Positions 31,941-39,611 of a stretch of DNA of 63,335 nucleotides are shown here, one piece after another; position 1 is the first letter of the stretch; each line of letters starts with the position of its first letter. Both the position numbers and the translations under genes were made by a program. The stretch is from an uncultured Eubacteriales bacterium (GTDB taxonomy: Bacteria > Bacillota > Clostridia > Christensenellales > Aristaeellaceae). The stretch lies in the NCBI GenBank assembly GCA_902793325.1, contig CADBCY010000012.1, positions 1 to 63,335 on the forward strand, written 5' to 3'. Under the pieces are notes generated by a model that was not told where the DNA came from, ran no database searches, and saw only the letters and a list, made by a program, of their open reading frames with translations.

Positions 31941-34745
31941 TTATTCGATTGCCCGCAGCATCGCGTCGAGGCGGTCGCGCTCGGCCTGCGTCAGGGTCGT
32001 GAAGGGGCCCCAGGACATCTCGCGCAGCGTGCAGAGCTCCTGTTCGAAGGGTATGTGATCCTCCTTGAAGTGGAACTCCCGCGCGGCGATCTCGAAGGCC
32101 CGGGGGTCCGCCTTGACCTCCGCCCAACTGGAATCGATGCTGTAGGTCCTGCGGTAGGGCACGGTGGGCGCGTAGCGGACGGCGTATTCGCCCGGCCCGA
32201 CGGTCAGGATCACGTCCCGGCCCGCCTGGCGGAGGTCCTCCGCGCCGGGGCCTTCCAGGGCGGCGCGCACGGCCGCCGCGTCGGCGTCCGGCAGCGCGAT
32301 CTCCGCCACGCTGTCGAAGGGCACGGTGAAGCGGAAGCGGAGCATGCCGCCCTCGATCTCCCAGGCCGACTCGATGCGCCCCGACGCGGAGTCGAGCGTC
32401 GCCGCCGCGCGGGCGATCCGGTAGTTGGGCTTCGGCGCGATGCGGAAGCGCTTGAAGCCCGCGCCGTCCTCGACGGGGTTGATGCCGCACATGTCGCGGA
32501 ACATCCACTCCACGATGGAGCCGTAGGAGTAGTGGTTCAGCGAGTTCATCTCCGTGCCGCTGATCCTGCCGTCCGGCTCCACGGAGTTCCAGCGCTCCCA
32601 CACGGTGGTCGCGCCCATCAGCACCTCGTACAGCCAGCCGGGATAGCCCTTCTCCAGCAGCAGGTGGTAGGCGATGTCGTTCATGCCGTTTTCGGACAGC
32701 ACCCGGCACAGGTAGGGCGTGCCCACGAAGCCGGTCTCCAGGTGGTAGAAGTTCTTCTGCAGCCGATTGAGCAGGCCCGTCCGGGCGCGCGCCACGGCGT
32801 CCTCCGGCACCAGGCCCAGGTACAGCGAGAACACGTAGGCGGTCATGGTGTCCACGGCCAGCCGGCCGCCGGGCGTGAAGTACTCCCGCCGGAAGGCGTC
32901 GCGGATCTCGTCCGCGAGCCGGCCGTAGGCCTCGGCGTCCGCGTCGTTGCCGAGGATGCGGGCGGCGCGGGCCACGATTTGCGCGGAGTGGAAGTAGTAG
33001 CCCGAGGCGATCAGGTTCGGGTCGGTCGCGCCGAACACGCCGCCGGGGTAGTTGCCGTCCAGCGCCAGCCAGTCGGCGTAGTGGGCGCCCGTGCGCCACA
33101 GGCGCGGGCCGCCGTCGGCGTCGTCCTGGCGCTTCATGTAGTCCACCCAGGCCTTCATGCTGTCGTACTGGCGGCGCAGTATGCCGCGGTCGCCCGTGTG
33201 CAGGTAGACGTTCCACGGGATGATCGTGGCGGCGTCGCCCCAGGCGGTGGAGGCGTCGCCGGGGTAGTTCGCCACCGGCACAACGTCCGGCACGCTGCCG
33301 CCCAGCTTCCTCTGCTCCAGGTACAGGTCCCGGCCGTACTTGGCGTAGAAGGCATAGGTGTCCATGAAGTAGCAGGCCGTGCCGGAGAAGATCTGCGCGT
33401 CGCCGGTCCAGCCGTAGCGCTCGTCGCGCTGCGGGCAGTCGGTGGGCACGTCCAGGAAGTTGCCCTTCATGCCCCAGCGGGCGTTGCGCACCAACCGGTT
33501 GACCAGCGGGTCGGAGGTCGTGACGTCGCCCCGCGCCTCCATCTCGGAGTGGATGACCAGGCCGGTGAAGTCCTCGGGCCGCACCTCCCCGACCCAGCCC
33601 TCCACCTTCACGAAGCGGAAGCCGTAGAACGTGAAGTGCTGCCGCACGTCCCGCGGCACGCCGTCGGAGATGTAGGTAAACGCCGCCTTCGCGGTGCGCA
33701 GGTTGTCGCGGTAGAAGTTGCCCTCCTGCAGGATCTCGCCGAATTGCAGGTGGATGCGCGCGCCCTTCGGCGCCTCGCAGCGGAACTGCAGCCAGCCGAC
33801 CATGTTCTGGCCCATGTCCAGCACCGTCTCGCCGGCGGGCGTGTGGATCACCTCCACGGGCGTGATGCGCTCGTGGACGGTGATGGGCGGGGACAGCCGG
33901 GCCGACAGCCGCTCGTGACCCAGGTCGATGGGCTTCACGCCGAAGGGTTCGCCCGCATCCAGCGTCGCGTCGAACACCTCGCCGCAGTAGATGCCGCTCT
34001 CGACGATCGGGCTCCTGCGGGCCTGCCAGCGCTCGTCGGTGACCACGGTCTCCTCCGTGCCGTCCTCGTACAGGATGTGGATCTCCGCGATGGCCGCCAG
34101 CCGGTCGCCGTAGTTCTCATAGCGCTTGATGAGGCCGTAGTTGCCCTTGTACCAGCCGTCGCCCAGCACCAGCTCCACGAGGTTGTCGCCCCGGGTGAGC
34201 GGCAGGTCGAAGGTCTGGTACTGGATCCAGTCGTCGTAGTCGCAGAAGCCGGGCAGCAGGCACTCGTCGCCCTGCTTCGCGCCGTTCACCCGGAGCTCGT
34301 ACAGCCCCAGGCCCACCAGGTACGCGCGGGCGCGCCGCACCGGCTTTTCCACGGCGATGTGCCGGAACAGCACGACCTGCACCGCCTTGTCGGCGTCCGG
34401 GGTGATCCACCCGGCCCGCCAGGGCGCGTCCAGCTTCCCGGTCTCGAACCACTGGACGTCGCTCTCGGCGCTGTCTCCGGCGTCGTCCCGCACCCACACC
34501 TTCCAGTAGTAGCGCGTCATGGGCTCGAGGGCAATGGGCAGCTCAAAGCCGGTGGAGGCGATGTCCGCGCGCACGCCGCTGTCGTACAGGCATTCCGCGA
34601 AGTCCGCCGTCCGGGAGACGCGAACGCGCGCCGCGCTCTGGAAGCGGCCCCTTGCGTCCTCGACGATATAGGACACCGTGGGGTTCGATACGTCCCAGCC
34701 CAGCGGGTTGGTCAGGTGGTTCAGCTTGCAGTGGGTGATCTTCAT
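31941..34745 (-). CDS. alpha-L-rhamnosidase, GH78
   Basis: 934 residues from the ATG at 34745 (GAGGAGA upstream). The order is typical GH78: N-terminal fibronectin-like and beta-sandwich domains, then an (alpha/alpha)6 catalytic barrel and a C-terminal beta domain. The catalytic region has DCPQRDERYGWTGDAQIF near 431-448, which provides the general acid Glu, and ATTVWERWNS near 715 with the second Glu. There is no signal peptide, so it should act in the cytoplasm on imported rhamnosides or plant glycosides. It is co-transcribed with the LUD protein upstream. No dedicated importer is adjacent. Confidence 0.93.
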   Translation of the reverse strand: MKITHCKLNHLTNPLGWDVSNPTVSYIVEDARGRFQSAARVRVSRTADFAECLYDSGVRADIASTGFELPIALEPMTRYYWKVWVRDDAGDSAESDVQWFETGKLDAPWRAGWITPDADKAVQVVLFRHIAVEKPVRRARAYLVGLGLYELRVNGAKQGDECLLPGFCDYDDWIQYQTFDLPLTRGDNLVELVLGDGWYKGNYGLIKRYENYGDRLAAIAEIHILYEDGTEETVVTDERWQARRSPIVESGIYCGEVFDATLDAGEPFGVKPIDLGHERLSARLSPPITVHERITPVEVIHTPAGETVLDMGQNMVGWLQFRCEAPKGARIHLQFGEILQEGNFYRDNLRTAKAAFTYISDGVPRDVRQHFTFYGFRFVKVEGWVGEVRPEDFTGLVIHSEMEARGDVTTSDPLVNRLVRNARWGMKGNFLDVPTDCPQRDERYGWTGDAQIFSGTACYFMDTYAFYAKYGRDLYLEQRKLGGSVPDVVPVANYPGDASTAWGDAATIIPWNVYLHTGDRGILRRQYDSMKAWVDYMKRQDDADGGPRLWRTGAHYADWLALDGNYPGGVFGATDPNLIASGYYFHSAQIVARAARILGNDADAEAYGRLADEIRDAFRREYFTPGGRLAVDTMTAYVFSLYLGLVPEDAVARARTGLLNRLQKNFYHLETGFVGTPYLCRVLSENGMNDIAYHLLLEKGYPGWLYEVLMGATTVWERWNSVEPDGRISGTEMNSLNHYSYGSIVEWMFRDMCGINPVEDGAGFKRFRIAPKPNYRIARAAATLDSASGRIESAWEIEGGMLRFRFTVPFDSVAEIALPDADAAAVRAALEGPGAEDLRQAGRDVILTVGPGEYAVRYAPTVPYRRTYSIDSSWAEVKADPRAFEIAAREFHFKEDHIPFEQELCTLREMSWGPFTTLTQAERDRLDAMLRAIE

Positions 34746-34765
34746 TCGTCTTTCTCCTCGGGGCA

Positions 34766-35395
34766 TCAGAACCCCAGGTCGTCGTTCACCAGGATCACGT
34801 GGATGCGGTCCTTATGCCTGGAGAAGCGGGTGATGAGAAACTGGCAGCAGATGGTGTCCGGCGACTTGCAATCGAAGCACGCGCCGGTCTTCGCGCAGGG
34901 CGTGGACAGCCCGAAGCGCTGGGCGTTGATGGGCGCGGCGACGTTGCGCGCGCGCTTCATGGCGCCGTCCAGGTCGCCGCAGACCTTGTTCATGCCCACG
35001 ATGAACACGACCTTCTTCGGCCCCTGGGCGATGGCGGAGACGCGGTTGGCATTGCCGTCGATGTTCACCAGCTCGCCGTCCGAGGTCATGGCGTTGACGC
35101 TGGAGAGGAACACGTCGGCGTCGTAGGCGGCCAGCATGGCGGCGCGCTTGTCGGCGAAGGCGTCGCGGTCGATGAAGTTGTAGTTGCCCTCCTTGAGCGC
35201 CCGCACGAGGCCGATCTCATGCACGCTCATGCCGCCGCCCATGGTCACGGCGCTGCCCTCGGGGATCAGCGCCAGCGCCTGGCGCAGCGCGGCCGCGCGA
35301 TCGGCGGCGTAGTAACCTGACATGTTGCGGCTCTCCAGGCCCTTGATGACTTTCTGCGCCAGCAGTTCGTTGCGCTTGACGATGTTTTCGTTCAT
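34766..35395 (-). CDS. LUD domain protein
   Basis: 209 residues from the ATG at 35395 after GAGGAGG. It matches the LUD (LutC/DUF162) family: EGSAVTMGGGMSVHEIGLV, DADVFLSSVNAMTSDGELVN, VVFIVGMNKV. The C-terminal half has a Cys-rich segment (TPCAKTGACFDCKSPDTICC) that could bind a metal or Fe-S cluster. Homologues of the Lut system take part in lactate oxidation, but the stand-alone type here has no assigned role. It ends 20 bases before the rhamnosidase start, implying one transcript. The link with rhamnose breakdown (lactate/lactaldehyde branch) is inference. Confidence 0.85.
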   Translation of the reverse strand: MNENIVKRNELLAQKVIKGLESRNMSGYYAADRAAALRQALALIPEGSAVTMGGGMSVHEIGLVRALKEGNYNFIDRDAFADKRAAMLAAYDADVFLSSVNAMTSDGELVNIDGNANRVSAIAQGPKKVVFIVGMNKVCGDLDGAMKRARNVAAPINAQRFGLSTPCAKTGACFDCKSPDTICCQFLITRFSRHKDRIHVILVNDDLGF

Positions 35396-35452
35396 GGTCT
35401 GCCTCCTCTTCGCGGGGCGTCTGCCGGGGGCGCGCCGTCCGCTCTGCCCGTA

Positions 35453-35481
35453 TTGTAACACATCCCCGCCCGGCAATCAAG
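35453..35481 (-). promoter_or_regulatory. promoter of LUD-rhamnosidase operon
   Basis: Minus strand: TTGATT (35481-35476), a 17-base spacer, TACAAT (35458-35453). Confidence 0.5.
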
Positions 35482-35530
35482 CCGCAAATCCCGCCGCCGC
35501 GCGCGGGCCTCCCCCGCCGGTTTCCGGGGG

Positions 35531-35597
35531 AAAAGAAAAACCGCCCCCGGGCCGGGCTGCCTGTGCGAACGCAGGCGCCCGGTCCGCGGGGCGGTCC
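35531..35597 (-). terminator. terminator of metal P-type ATPase operon
   Basis: On the minus strand a long GC-rich, slightly imperfect stem (35541 to about 35597) is closed by a TTCG loop and runs into TTTTTCTTTT (35540-35531). This is the best intrinsic terminator in the window. Confidence 0.8.
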
Positions 35598-35618
35598 GGA
35601 AACGGAAAGGATACGGGG

Positions 35619-37532
35619 CTACAGGTTTTTCACGAACAGGCAGCGGATGGCGTTGAGGACGGCGAGGATCATGACGCCGACGTCGGCGATGATGGCCACC
35701 CACATGTTCGCCAGGCCCAGCGCGCCCAGCACCAGGCACACGGCCTTCACCACCAGCGCGAAGGCGATGTTCTGCTTCACGATGCCCAGGCACTTGCGCG
35801 AGATCCGGATGGCCTTCGCTATTTTGATCGGGTCGTCGTCCATCAGCACGATGTCCGCCGCCTCGATCGCCGCGTCCGACCCCAGCGCCCCCATGGCGAT
35901 GCCGATGTCCGCCCGGGACAGCACCGGCGCGTCGTTGATGCCGTCGCCCACGAACGCCAGCTTTTTGTTCCCCGTGCATTCCCTCAGCAATTCCTCCACG
36001 CAGGCCACCTTGTCCTGCGGCAGCAGCTCGGCGCGGTAGTCCGTCAGGCCGACCTCCTTCGCCACCGCCGCCGCCACGGCCTCGGCGTCGCCGGTCAGCA
36101 TGACGGTCTTTTCGACCCCCGCCTTCCTGAGCTGCGCCATCGCCTCCCGCGAGTGCTCCTTCAATTCGTCGGCGATGACGATGTGCCCCGCGTACTCCCC
36201 CGCCACCGCCATGTGGATGATCGTGCCCACGTGGTGGCAGCGATGGAACGCTATGCCGCGCCTGTTCATCAGCTTCTCGTTCCCCACCGCCACGGCCGTG
36301 CCGTCCACCTTCGCCACGATGCCGTGCCCGCTGATCTCCTCCAGCTCCGTCACCCGCTTGGGGTCGATGTGCTTGCCGTAGGCCTTCTTCAGGCTCAGGC
36401 TGATCGGGTGCGAGGAGTGGCACTCCGCCAGCGCCGCGTACTCCAGCAGCTTCGATTCGTCTATGGAACTGTGGTGCACCGCCGTGACCTCGAAGTTGCC
36501 CTTCGTGATGGTGCCGGTCTTGTCGAAGGCGACGGTCGTGACCTCGGAGAGGGTCTCGAGGTAGTTCGAGCCCTTCACCAGGATGCCCTGGTTGCTCGCC
36601 CCGCCGATGCCCGCGAAGAAGCTCAGCGGGATCGAAATGACCACCGCGCAGGGGCAGGAGATCACCAGGAACGTGCACGCGCGCAGGATCCAGTCCCGCC
36701 ACAGCGCGCCGGCGGAGGCGTACCCCGCCATGCCGACCTTCGTCAGCAGCATGAACAGCGGCGGCACCAGCGCCAGCGCCAGCGCCGCGTAGCACACGAA
36801 CGGCGTGTACACGCGGGCGAACTTCGAGATGAAGTTCTCCGACTTCGACTTGCGCGAGGCGGCGTTTTCGACCAGGTCCAGGATCTTCGACGCCGTGGAT
36901 TCGTCGAACTCCGCGGTGGTGCGGATCTTCAAGACGCCCGACATGTTGATGGAGCCGGACAGCACGTCGTCGTCCACCCCGACCTCCCGCGGCTTCGACT
37001 CGCCGGTCAGCGCCGCCGTGTTCAGCGCGGACGCGCCCTCCACCACAATGCCGTCGATCGGCACCTTCTCGCCGGGCTGCACCACGATGATCGAGCCCGC
37101 CTCCACCTCGTCGGGATCGACCCGCTCGAGCGTGCCGTCCTCCGATTCGATGTTGGCGTAGTCCGGGCGAATGTCCATCAGCTCCGAGATGTTGCGGCGG
37201 CTCTTCCCCACGGCATAGCTCTGGAACAGCTCGCCCACCTGGTACAGCAGCATGACCGCCACGCCCTCGCCGTACTCGCCCAGCGCGATCGCGCCCACGG
37301 TGGCCACGGTCATCAGGAAGCACTCGTCGAACACCTTGCCGTTTTTGATGCCCAGCAGCGCCTTGCGCAGGATGTCGTACCCCACCGTCAGGTACGGGAC
37401 CAGGAACAGCAGGATCAGCGCCCACCCGGGCATGTCCACGTGCACGATGTCCTCGGAAATCAGGTACAGCGGCACGAAGAACACCGCGGCAATGATAATG
37501 CGAATCAACAGGTTTTTCTGTTTCTTGTTCAC
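35619..37532 (-). CDS. heavy-metal-translocating P1B-type ATPase
   Basis: 638 residues from a GTG at 37532; AAGGGGCG upstream favours it over an ATG at 37550 that lacks a ribosome site. The P1B metal motif is ISCPCAVVISIPL (CPC near 290), the phosphorylated Asp lies in AFDKTGTITKGN near 334, ATP-binding HP in CHSSHPISL, and GDGINDAPVLSRADIGIAMG is the hinge. No N-terminal HMA domain is fused; a separate HMA protein is encoded upstream. The ArsR/CadC-type regulator suggests Zn/Cd/Pb export rather than copper. Confidence 0.92.
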   Translation of the reverse strand: MNKKQKNLLIRIIIAAVFFVPLYLISEDIVHVDMPGWALILLFLVPYLTVGYDILRKALLGIKNGKVFDECFLMTVATVGAIALGEYGEGVAVMLLYQVGELFQSYAVGKSRRNISELMDIRPDYANIESEDGTLERVDPDEVEAGSIIVVQPGEKVPIDGIVVEGASALNTAALTGESKPREVGVDDDVLSGSINMSGVLKIRTTAEFDESTASKILDLVENAASRKSKSENFISKFARVYTPFVCYAALALALVPPLFMLLTKVGMAGYASAGALWRDWILRACTFLVISCPCAVVISIPLSFFAGIGGASNQGILVKGSNYLETLSEVTTVAFDKTGTITKGNFEVTAVHHSSIDESKLLEYAALAECHSSHPISLSLKKAYGKHIDPKRVTELEEISGHGIVAKVDGTAVAVGNEKLMNRRGIAFHRCHHVGTIIHMAVAGEYAGHIVIADELKEHSREAMAQLRKAGVEKTVMLTGDAEAVAAAVAKEVGLTDYRAELLPQDKVACVEELLRECTGNKKLAFVGDGINDAPVLSRADIGIAMGALGSDAAIEAADIVLMDDDPIKIAKAIRISRKCLGIVKQNIAFALVVKAVCLVLGALGLANMWVAIIADVGVMILAVLNAIRCLFVKNL

Positions 37533-37650
37533 ACCGTTACGCCCCTTCATGCAAATTGGTAGGATGCGACACATTCACAGACGGCGCGCCCGAAGATCAG
37601 GGGCGCGCCGGACGGTTTCATATGCGCGGCAGCCTGCGGGATCGGGCACA

Positions 37651-37779
37651 ATGCGCCTACCGCAAGCAGGGTTGATGCGCTGCGCTTACCTCAAACGGGG
37701 TTGATGCGCTGCGCTTACCGCAAGCAGGGTTGGCGCGCTGCGCTTACTGTAAACTAGGTTAATGCGCTGCGCTTACAGG
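37651..37779. repeat. 29-bp tandem repeats between metal ATPase and HMA genes
   Basis: Three full 29-base units start at 37675, 37704 and 37733 (pattern ATGCGCTGCGCTTACC, then CAAGCAGGGTTG or variants). They are flanked by a 24-base partial copy at 37651 and an 18-base partial at 37762. The last copy contains the stop codon of the HMA gene (read on the minus strand), and each unit therefore carries a TAAGCGCAGCGCAT core. There is no spacer, so it is a minisatellite and not CRISPR. Confidence 0.85.
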
Positions 37780-37991
37780 AAGATCTCGCAGTCGTCCTCG
37801 ACCTTCTTGCAGTTGGCGCGCACCTCCTGCATCACGGCCGCCGGGTCCGCCCCTTCCTCGAACTCCACCTTCATCTTCAGCGTCATGAAGCTCACCACGC
37901 AGTCCTTCACGCCCGCCGTCTTCTTCGCCGCTTCCTCCATCAGGTTCGCGCAGTTCGCGCAGTCCACTTCGATCTTGTACGTCTTCTTCAT
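37773..37991 (-). CDS. stand-alone HMA-domain metal chaperone
   Basis: 72 residues. The ferredoxin-like HMA fold is shown by YKIEVDCANCANLMEEAAKK, with metal ligands Cys11 and Cys14 (C-A-N-C), and by GVKDCVVSFMTLKMKVEFEE and the C-terminal strand. Extra Cys residues at the end (ANCKKVEDDCEIFL) are unusual. It likely hands metal to the P1B-ATPase, which lacks its own HMA domain. An AGGAGG site lies upstream, and the regulator gene ends 19 bases before its start. Confidence 0.9.
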   Translation of the reverse strand: MKKTYKIEVDCANCANLMEEAAKKTAGVKDCVVSFMTLKMKVEFEEGADPAAVMQEVRANCKKVEDDCEIFL

Positions 37992-38010
37992 CGTATTGCC
38001 CTCCTGAATC

Positions 38011-38367
38011 TCATTCGTCGATGTGTTCCATGCCCTGGCCGATGATCGTGCGCACGTGATCGTCCGCCAGCGAGTAGTAGATCTGCTTGCCCTCCCTGCG
38101 GTTGCGCACCAGCCGGGCCTGCTTGAGCACCCGCAACTGGTGGGAAATCGCAGATTGGGTCATGTTCAGCACCTCCGCGATGTCGCACACGCACAGCTCC
38201 GATTCAAACAGCGCGTACAGTATGCGGATCCGCGTGCTGTCGCCGAACACCTTGAACAGCTCCGCCAGGTCGTACAGGCACTCCTCGTCGGGCATGTCCG
38301 CCCGCACCCGGTCGAGCAGGTCCCGGTCGCCCGCGGCCGCCTCGCCCGTCGACGCCCACTCCGCCAT
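38011..38367 (-). CDS. ArsR/SmtB family metal sensor, CadC-like
   Basis: 118 residues. The winged helix contains VCDIAEVLNMTQSAISHQLR. Two metal sites known from CadC/SmtB are intact: Cys59 and Cys61 in ELCVCD, and the helix-5 site Asp102, His104, His115 and Glu118 (DDHVRTIIGQGMEHIDE). This combination predicts sensing of Cd/Pb/Zn. It heads the operon with the HMA protein and the P1B-ATPase and should repress its own promoter until metal binds. The operator is listed separately. Confidence 0.92.
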   Translation of the reverse strand: MAEWASTGEAAAGDRDLLDRVRADMPDEECLYDLAELFKVFGDSTRIRILYALFESELCVCDIAEVLNMTQSAISHQLRVLKQARLVRNRREGKQIYYSLADDHVRTIIGQGMEHIDE

Positions 38368-38384
38368 TCATCTCACCTCTAATC

Positions 38385-38436
38385 ATGTGAACATCTTTTC
38401 ATGTGATATTATACACAATCCCCCGCCCGCTGTCAA
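38385..38436 (-). promoter_or_regulatory. promoter and ArsR-type operator of metal operon
   Basis: Minus strand: consensus TTGACA (38436-38431), a 17-base spacer, TATAAT (38413-38408). Immediately downstream, 38385-38404 holds an imperfect dyad with TGAA and TTCA arms six bases apart, the usual form of SmtB/CadC operators, and CATGTGA occurs twice. Repression by occlusion of the start site is expected. Confidence 0.8.
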
Positions 38437-38556
38437 TCCCCAAAATCGGCGTTTTCGACGAAAATCCGCGCCCATGGACAGGGCAGCGCGCGGTGTCCAT
38501 GGGCGCAAAGGGCGCGGATCGCATTGCCGAATCCGCAGGGCGGCCTGATGCAGCGA

Positions 38557-38598
38557 GCGGAGATTCCTCGCCTCAGCGGTTTTTCGGGGAATCTCCGC
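38557..38598. repeat. inverted repeat of unclear role
   Basis: GCGGAGATTCC (38557-38567) is repeated as its complement at 38588-38598 with a 20-base loop. It lies between two divergent-away operons and is not next to a T-run. Confidence 0.4.
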
Positions 38599-38624
38599 GG
38601 TTGCGGCCTTTATCGGCGCGCTGG

Positions 38625-38650
38625 GCCCGGCCCGCGCAGGCGGGCCGGGC
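38625..38650 (-). terminator. hairpin after MerR gene
   Basis: A perfect 11-base-pair stem GCCCGGCCCGC with loop GCAG, six bases past the stop of the MerR gene. There is no strong T-run. Confidence 0.55.
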
Positions 38651-38655
38651 GTCGC

Positions 38656-39471
38656 TCATCTCTTCCGCACCGGGTAGCAGATTTCCGTCACGAACGCATC
38701 CGGGTCCTGCGTTTCGTGCGGGCTGACGTGATAGATGTTGAACATCGGCGCGACGGGTTCGTAGCCGTTCGCCTCCATCCAGGCGATCACCGCCGCGTAG
38801 ACCTCCGTGATCCGGGTGTAGCTGCCCTGATAGGTGCAGCTCGCGACCGTCACCTCCGGCAGCGTGCGGAACTTCACGTGCTCCGTGTCGGGATAGCGGC
38901 CCTTCACGGTCTTCCAGGCCATCATCTCCACGTTTTCTTCCTTGTACTCGCCGTCGAGGTACGTCACCGCGCAGAGGCAGGGATCGCCCTCCACGAGGTT
39001 CATCCGGCAGGTCTCCTCCGCCAGCCTGCCCCAGATCATCCCTTCGTCCTCGTAGCGGGGAAGGGTCATCCGCACGGTCGCGGCGTAGCGTTCGGGGATG
39101 GTCTTGAGGATAACGTTATAGCTCATGTCTTCTTCCTTTCTCAGCCTCTTCCGGGCTGCGTCCAGAAGCGTCAGCTTGTGCGCCGTTTCCTGCGACAGGG
39201 TTTCCAGCTCCCTCCGCCGGGCGGAGAAGAACCGCTCCAGCGCCGCGCGGTCGTCGTAGACCTCGAGGATCCGGACGATATCGGCGAGGGAAAAGCCCAT
39301 GTCCTTCAGCGCGGCGATGCGCCCCGCCGTCGGGAGCTGATCCTCCCTGTAATACCGGTAATCCGTGAAGCGGTCGATCTCCGCCGGCTTCAACAGGCCG
39401 ATCTCATCGTAGTGGCGGAGCATCCTGACGCTGACCCTGGACAGCTTTGAAAATTCTCCGATCTTCAGCAT
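38656..39471 (-). CDS. MerR family regulator with GyrI-like effector domain
   Basis: 271 residues. The MerR helix-turn-helix reads MLKIGEFSKLSRVSVRMLRH with YDEIGLLKP as the wing, followed by a dimerisation coiled coil (about 75-115). The C-terminal half (about 117-271) is a GyrI/AraC_E_bind domain (CTYQGSYTRITEVYAAVIAW), which binds diverse small hydrophobic molecules. No transporter gene is adjacent in the same direction, so the target may be elsewhere; the promoter architecture suggests autoregulation. AGGAGG precedes the ATG. Confidence 0.9.
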   Translation of the reverse strand: MLKIGEFSKLSRVSVRMLRHYDEIGLLKPAEIDRFTDYRYYREDQLPTAGRIAALKDMGFSLADIVRILEVYDDRAALERFFSARRRELETLSQETAHKLTLLDAARKRLRKEEDMSYNVILKTIPERYAATVRMTLPRYEDEGMIWGRLAEETCRMNLVEGDPCLCAVTYLDGEYKEENVEMMAWKTVKGRYPDTEHVKFRTLPEVTVASCTYQGSYTRITEVYAAVIAWMEANGYEPVAPMFNIYHVSPHETQDPDAFVTEICYPVRKR

Positions 39472-39497
39472 GGCGGTACCTCCTGTTGCTGACTTGT

Positions 39498-39543
39498 CCT
39501 GAGCTCAGGTTGATTGTAATGCCTGCCACAGTGTGAGAGTCAA
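39498..39543 (-). promoter_or_regulatory. MerR-type promoter with 19-bp spacer
   Basis: Minus strand: TTGACT (39543-39538), 19 bases, TACAAT (39518-39513). The overlong spacer is the hallmark of promoters activated by MerR-family DNA distortion. A perfect 12-base palindrome CCTGAGCTCAGG (39498-39509) lies just downstream. Confidence 0.6.
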
Positions 39544-39611
39544 GCGGTTTTCGAAAAAAAGGGCGCGGGCCGTCGGTGGACGGCCGCGCCCCGATGCGGG
39601 CTTGCGCGGGT

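Noticed and set aside
31911-35126. 1071-codon plus-strand open frame opposite the rhamnosidase
   Set aside because: GH78 motifs on the minus strand are unambiguous; the plus frame is a GC shadow despite its length.
37651-37779. CRISPR array
   Set aside because: Repeats are directly tandem with no spacers, and no cas genes are near.
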